From Planctomycetaceae bacterium (GTDB taxonomy: Bacteria; Planctomycetota; Planctomycetia; Pirellulales; Pirellulaceae), in assembly GCA_020638995.1 (NCBI GenBank), contig JACKHM010000003.1, positions 124,001 to 188,000 of the forward strand: a DNA stretch of 64,000 bases, given 5' to 3'. The notes under the pieces are model-generated. The model saw only the letters and a list, made by a program, of their open reading frames with translations. It was not told the DNA's origin and did not search any database. The position numbers and the translations under genes are program-made. This document shows positions 62,404 through 64,000 of the stretch, piece after piece (position 1 is the first letter of the stretch; each line of letters starts with the position of its first letter).

Positions 62404-64000
62404 TTACTCGGTCAGCGAGAACAATTTGTCAATTTGCTCTACAGAAAAAGCACGTCGGTGTCCGCTGGGTAGCAATTCATTCATGACATCTTCGGGATTC
62501 GAGTTTTCGTGCTCCAGGCCCAGCAGATGCCCGAGTTCATGCATCACTACCGTCAACAAGTCCATCCTGTTGCTTGCAGCATCAATCCCCACCGCGCGCA
62601 TGATCCCGGTGCTTGGGTCCCACAAGAATTCGTTGCTGTCTTGTGGCGAGCGGTCTACAAACCAGCCATAGCCCGCGGCGTTCTGGTCGACGTAAACTAC
62701 ATTACCCACAGTAAGTGCAAGCATGTCGGCTGGAAGATCGGCAACCCCGATCGAGGCGGATCGCAATTGTCGCAGTGCGTCGGAACTACCACCCACAGTT
62801 CCAAGCGATTGGACAACCGAGTTCCAAGCCGCAGTCAATTCGGCTGCAGTAAGCCTTACGTCGGTGGTGGAACCCTCTGGGACTCTGCCCGTCGCGCGAA
62901 GCGGATCTCCTAACCTAAAGTTGACAATTGTGGCAAGCTCTTCAGGAGTGAGGTTTGCAAGCGACTGTGCGGGTAGTGCCGCCAAGCTGGCTGTTTCAGC
63001 CGCGGCAGACGAACGATTCTCTGCTTGCGTGGTAAACAACAGCAGCCTGCGTGTTTCGTTTGCTGGAATCGTAATCGTGTAACCCCACGTCAGACCATCG
63101 CTAGTCATCGCGACACTGCCGATCGAGACTTCGCCGCCTGGCCCTTGTGTGATGTGGCCAACTTCGGGGGAGGAGCTCAGCCCGTCAACGGCGTCGTCGG
63201 TCGTAAACCATGAATCCGCGCTATCTAACGCAGCATCGCCGCTGGAGGATGCAATCACCTGACGGTCAGAGTCAAGAGCTGGCGGTATGAGGATTGTTAC
63301 GTTTGCAGTGATTGCCTGCGAAGTCGGGTTGCTGAACACTTCAAGCAATCTCGCAAAATCTCCGCCGCTGGTTGGCACATACACTTCACGATGTACGTCC
63401 AAGCCTGCAATCGATTGAATCGGGAACTCAAACGTCCGATGTCCGTCCTTCACCGTGGCAGTCCCGGCTGGGGCGTAGGTCTCACCATCCACAAGCAGGC
63501 GGTAGGAATTGTTATATGCCTCATAGCGATCGATATAACCGAAATCGCCAATCTGACCTCCGCCATTGAGCTCGCCGGATGTCCCAAAGCTGTAAACAAA
63601 CTGACCTTCACTTTGCAGTGCCAAAGCGACGCGAAAGCTTCCGTTGTATCGATCGGTCTCGCTGCCACCCACGCCATTCAGATCAGCGTCGAGCGACTCG
63701 CCATTGACGTCTTGGATGTCAGACCCGAGTTCAAACCGGTAAGTTCCCAGCAGGACTTGCGAAGGAAATTCAATAATCGCATAACGACCGGCAACATTGA
63801 TTCCCGTCGGTTCAATGTCTCTTCCCAGCGGGTCCGTGAAGCGCGGGATGTCGTCTGGTTGTCCGTCGTTATCCGAATCGTCCAAGGTGAATGATTCGGA
63901 CGCAATCTCTTTGGAAAACTCAATCACTATTTGTGAGATTCCAGGACTGGAATCGACAAAACTGAGTGGAAACTGCTGGACGACAACAGGTGGAGTTTCG
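62404..64000 (-). CDS. Metzincin-domain secreted protein, C-terminal part (cut by window edge)
   Basis: The frame stays open past the right edge, so the N-terminus lies outside; about 530 residues are visible. The beta-rich first half holds Asp-rich DDSDNDGQPDDIP, a calcium-binding type seen in large planctomycete surface proteins, and Ig-like strands. Near the C-terminus is VVMHELGHLLGLEHE, the HExxHxxGxxH zinc site of metzincins (matrixin-like), followed by DVMNELL as the Met-turn. It is probably a secreted or surface zinc protease or adhesin. Convergent with the PPC gene. Confidence 0.8.
   Translation of the reverse strand, partial: ETPPVVVQQFPLSFVDSSPGISQIVIEFSKEIASESFTLDDSDNDGQPDDIPRFTDPLGRDIEPTGINVAGRYAIIEFPSQVLLGTYRFELGSDIQDVNGESLDADLNGVGGSETDRYNGSFRVALALQSEGQFVYSFGTSGELNGGGQIGDFGYIDRYEAYNNSYRLLVDGETYAPAGTATVKDGHRTFEFPIQSIAGLDVHREVYVPTSGGDFARLLEVFSNPTSQAITANVTILIPPALDSDRQVIASSSGDAALDSADSWFTTDDAVDGLSSSPEVGHITQGPGGEVSIGSVAMTSDGLTWGYTITIPANETRRLLLFTTQAENRSSAAAETASLAALPAQSLANLTPEELATIVNFRLGDPLRATGRVPEGSTTDVRLTAAELTAAWNSVVQSLGTVGGSSDALRQLRSASIGVADLPADMLALTVGNVVYVDQNAAGYGWFVDRSPQDSNEFLWDPSTGIMRAVGIDAASNRMDLLTVVMHELGHLLGLEHENSNPEDVMNELLPSGHRRAFSVEQIDKLFSLTE

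Overview
The window reads as chromosomal DNA of a planctomycete, most likely a Pirellulaceae-type marine or freshwater member. The case rests on gene content: exported sulfatases, DUF1549/DUF1553, DUF1501, PPC-domain and WD40/cytochrome-c protein sets, DUF1598, two BBP7-type outer-membrane proteins, an ECF sigma factor beside a Ser/Thr kinase, and many secreted EF-hand proteins. Product names come from motifs read by eye, since no database search was possible.

Layout. (1) 1-14.8 kb, plus strand: a run of eleven closely spaced genes, several with overlapping stop/start codons. It holds a metallophosphatase end, two sulfatases, an EF-hand protein, a DUF5658-like membrane protein, two paralogous LTxxQ-motif exported proteins, a YHYH protein with six EF-hands, and an RND efflux pump with its adaptor. 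(2) 14.8-19.1 kb: a decayed mobile-element region next to a tRNA-Ser(GGA). It has a diverged 180-bp direct repeat, tRNA-like relics, a 3'-truncated kinase, an ECF sigma factor, a small Cys-rich protein, a MazG-like (DUF5664) protein, a short Prim-Pol protein and an integrase lacking its N-terminal half. (3) 19.3-30.4 kb: inositol monophosphatase, a hybrid histidine kinase, DUF1598, an ebo-like TIM-barrel/UbiA/TIM-barrel set ending in a CinA homologue, and a DUF1501 protein. (4) 30.4-51.2 kb, minus strand: two BBP7 proteins, then a DUF1549 -> PPC -> WD40/cytochrome set in which the last two proteins share Ala/Lys-rich coiled coils, a serine protease with PDZ and PA14 domains, and a 2393-residue exported alpha-solenoid. 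(5) 51.3-54.1 kb, minus: phytoene-desaturase-like oxidoreductase, FabZ and a divergent FabI. (6) 54.6-62.3 kb, plus: an Rrf2 regulator, a three-domain RidA/chorismatase-like protein, a DUF1549/DUF1553 protein that has lost its heme motifs, DUF1501 and PPC. (7) The right edge cuts a metzincin-domain protein on the minus strand.

How the parts may work together. Region 1 looks like one transcription unit for envelope sulfate-ester and calcium or metal handling plus efflux. Region 5 looks like a small acyl-chain modification operon. Region 6 looks like a regulated variant of the usual planctomycete DUF1549-DUF1501-PPC module, but without heme. The best candidates for undescribed biology are the heme-less module with its RidA-fold partner, the giant solenoid with about 40-residue repeats and a roughly 423-residue super-repeat, and the paired LTxxQ proteins around the RND pump.
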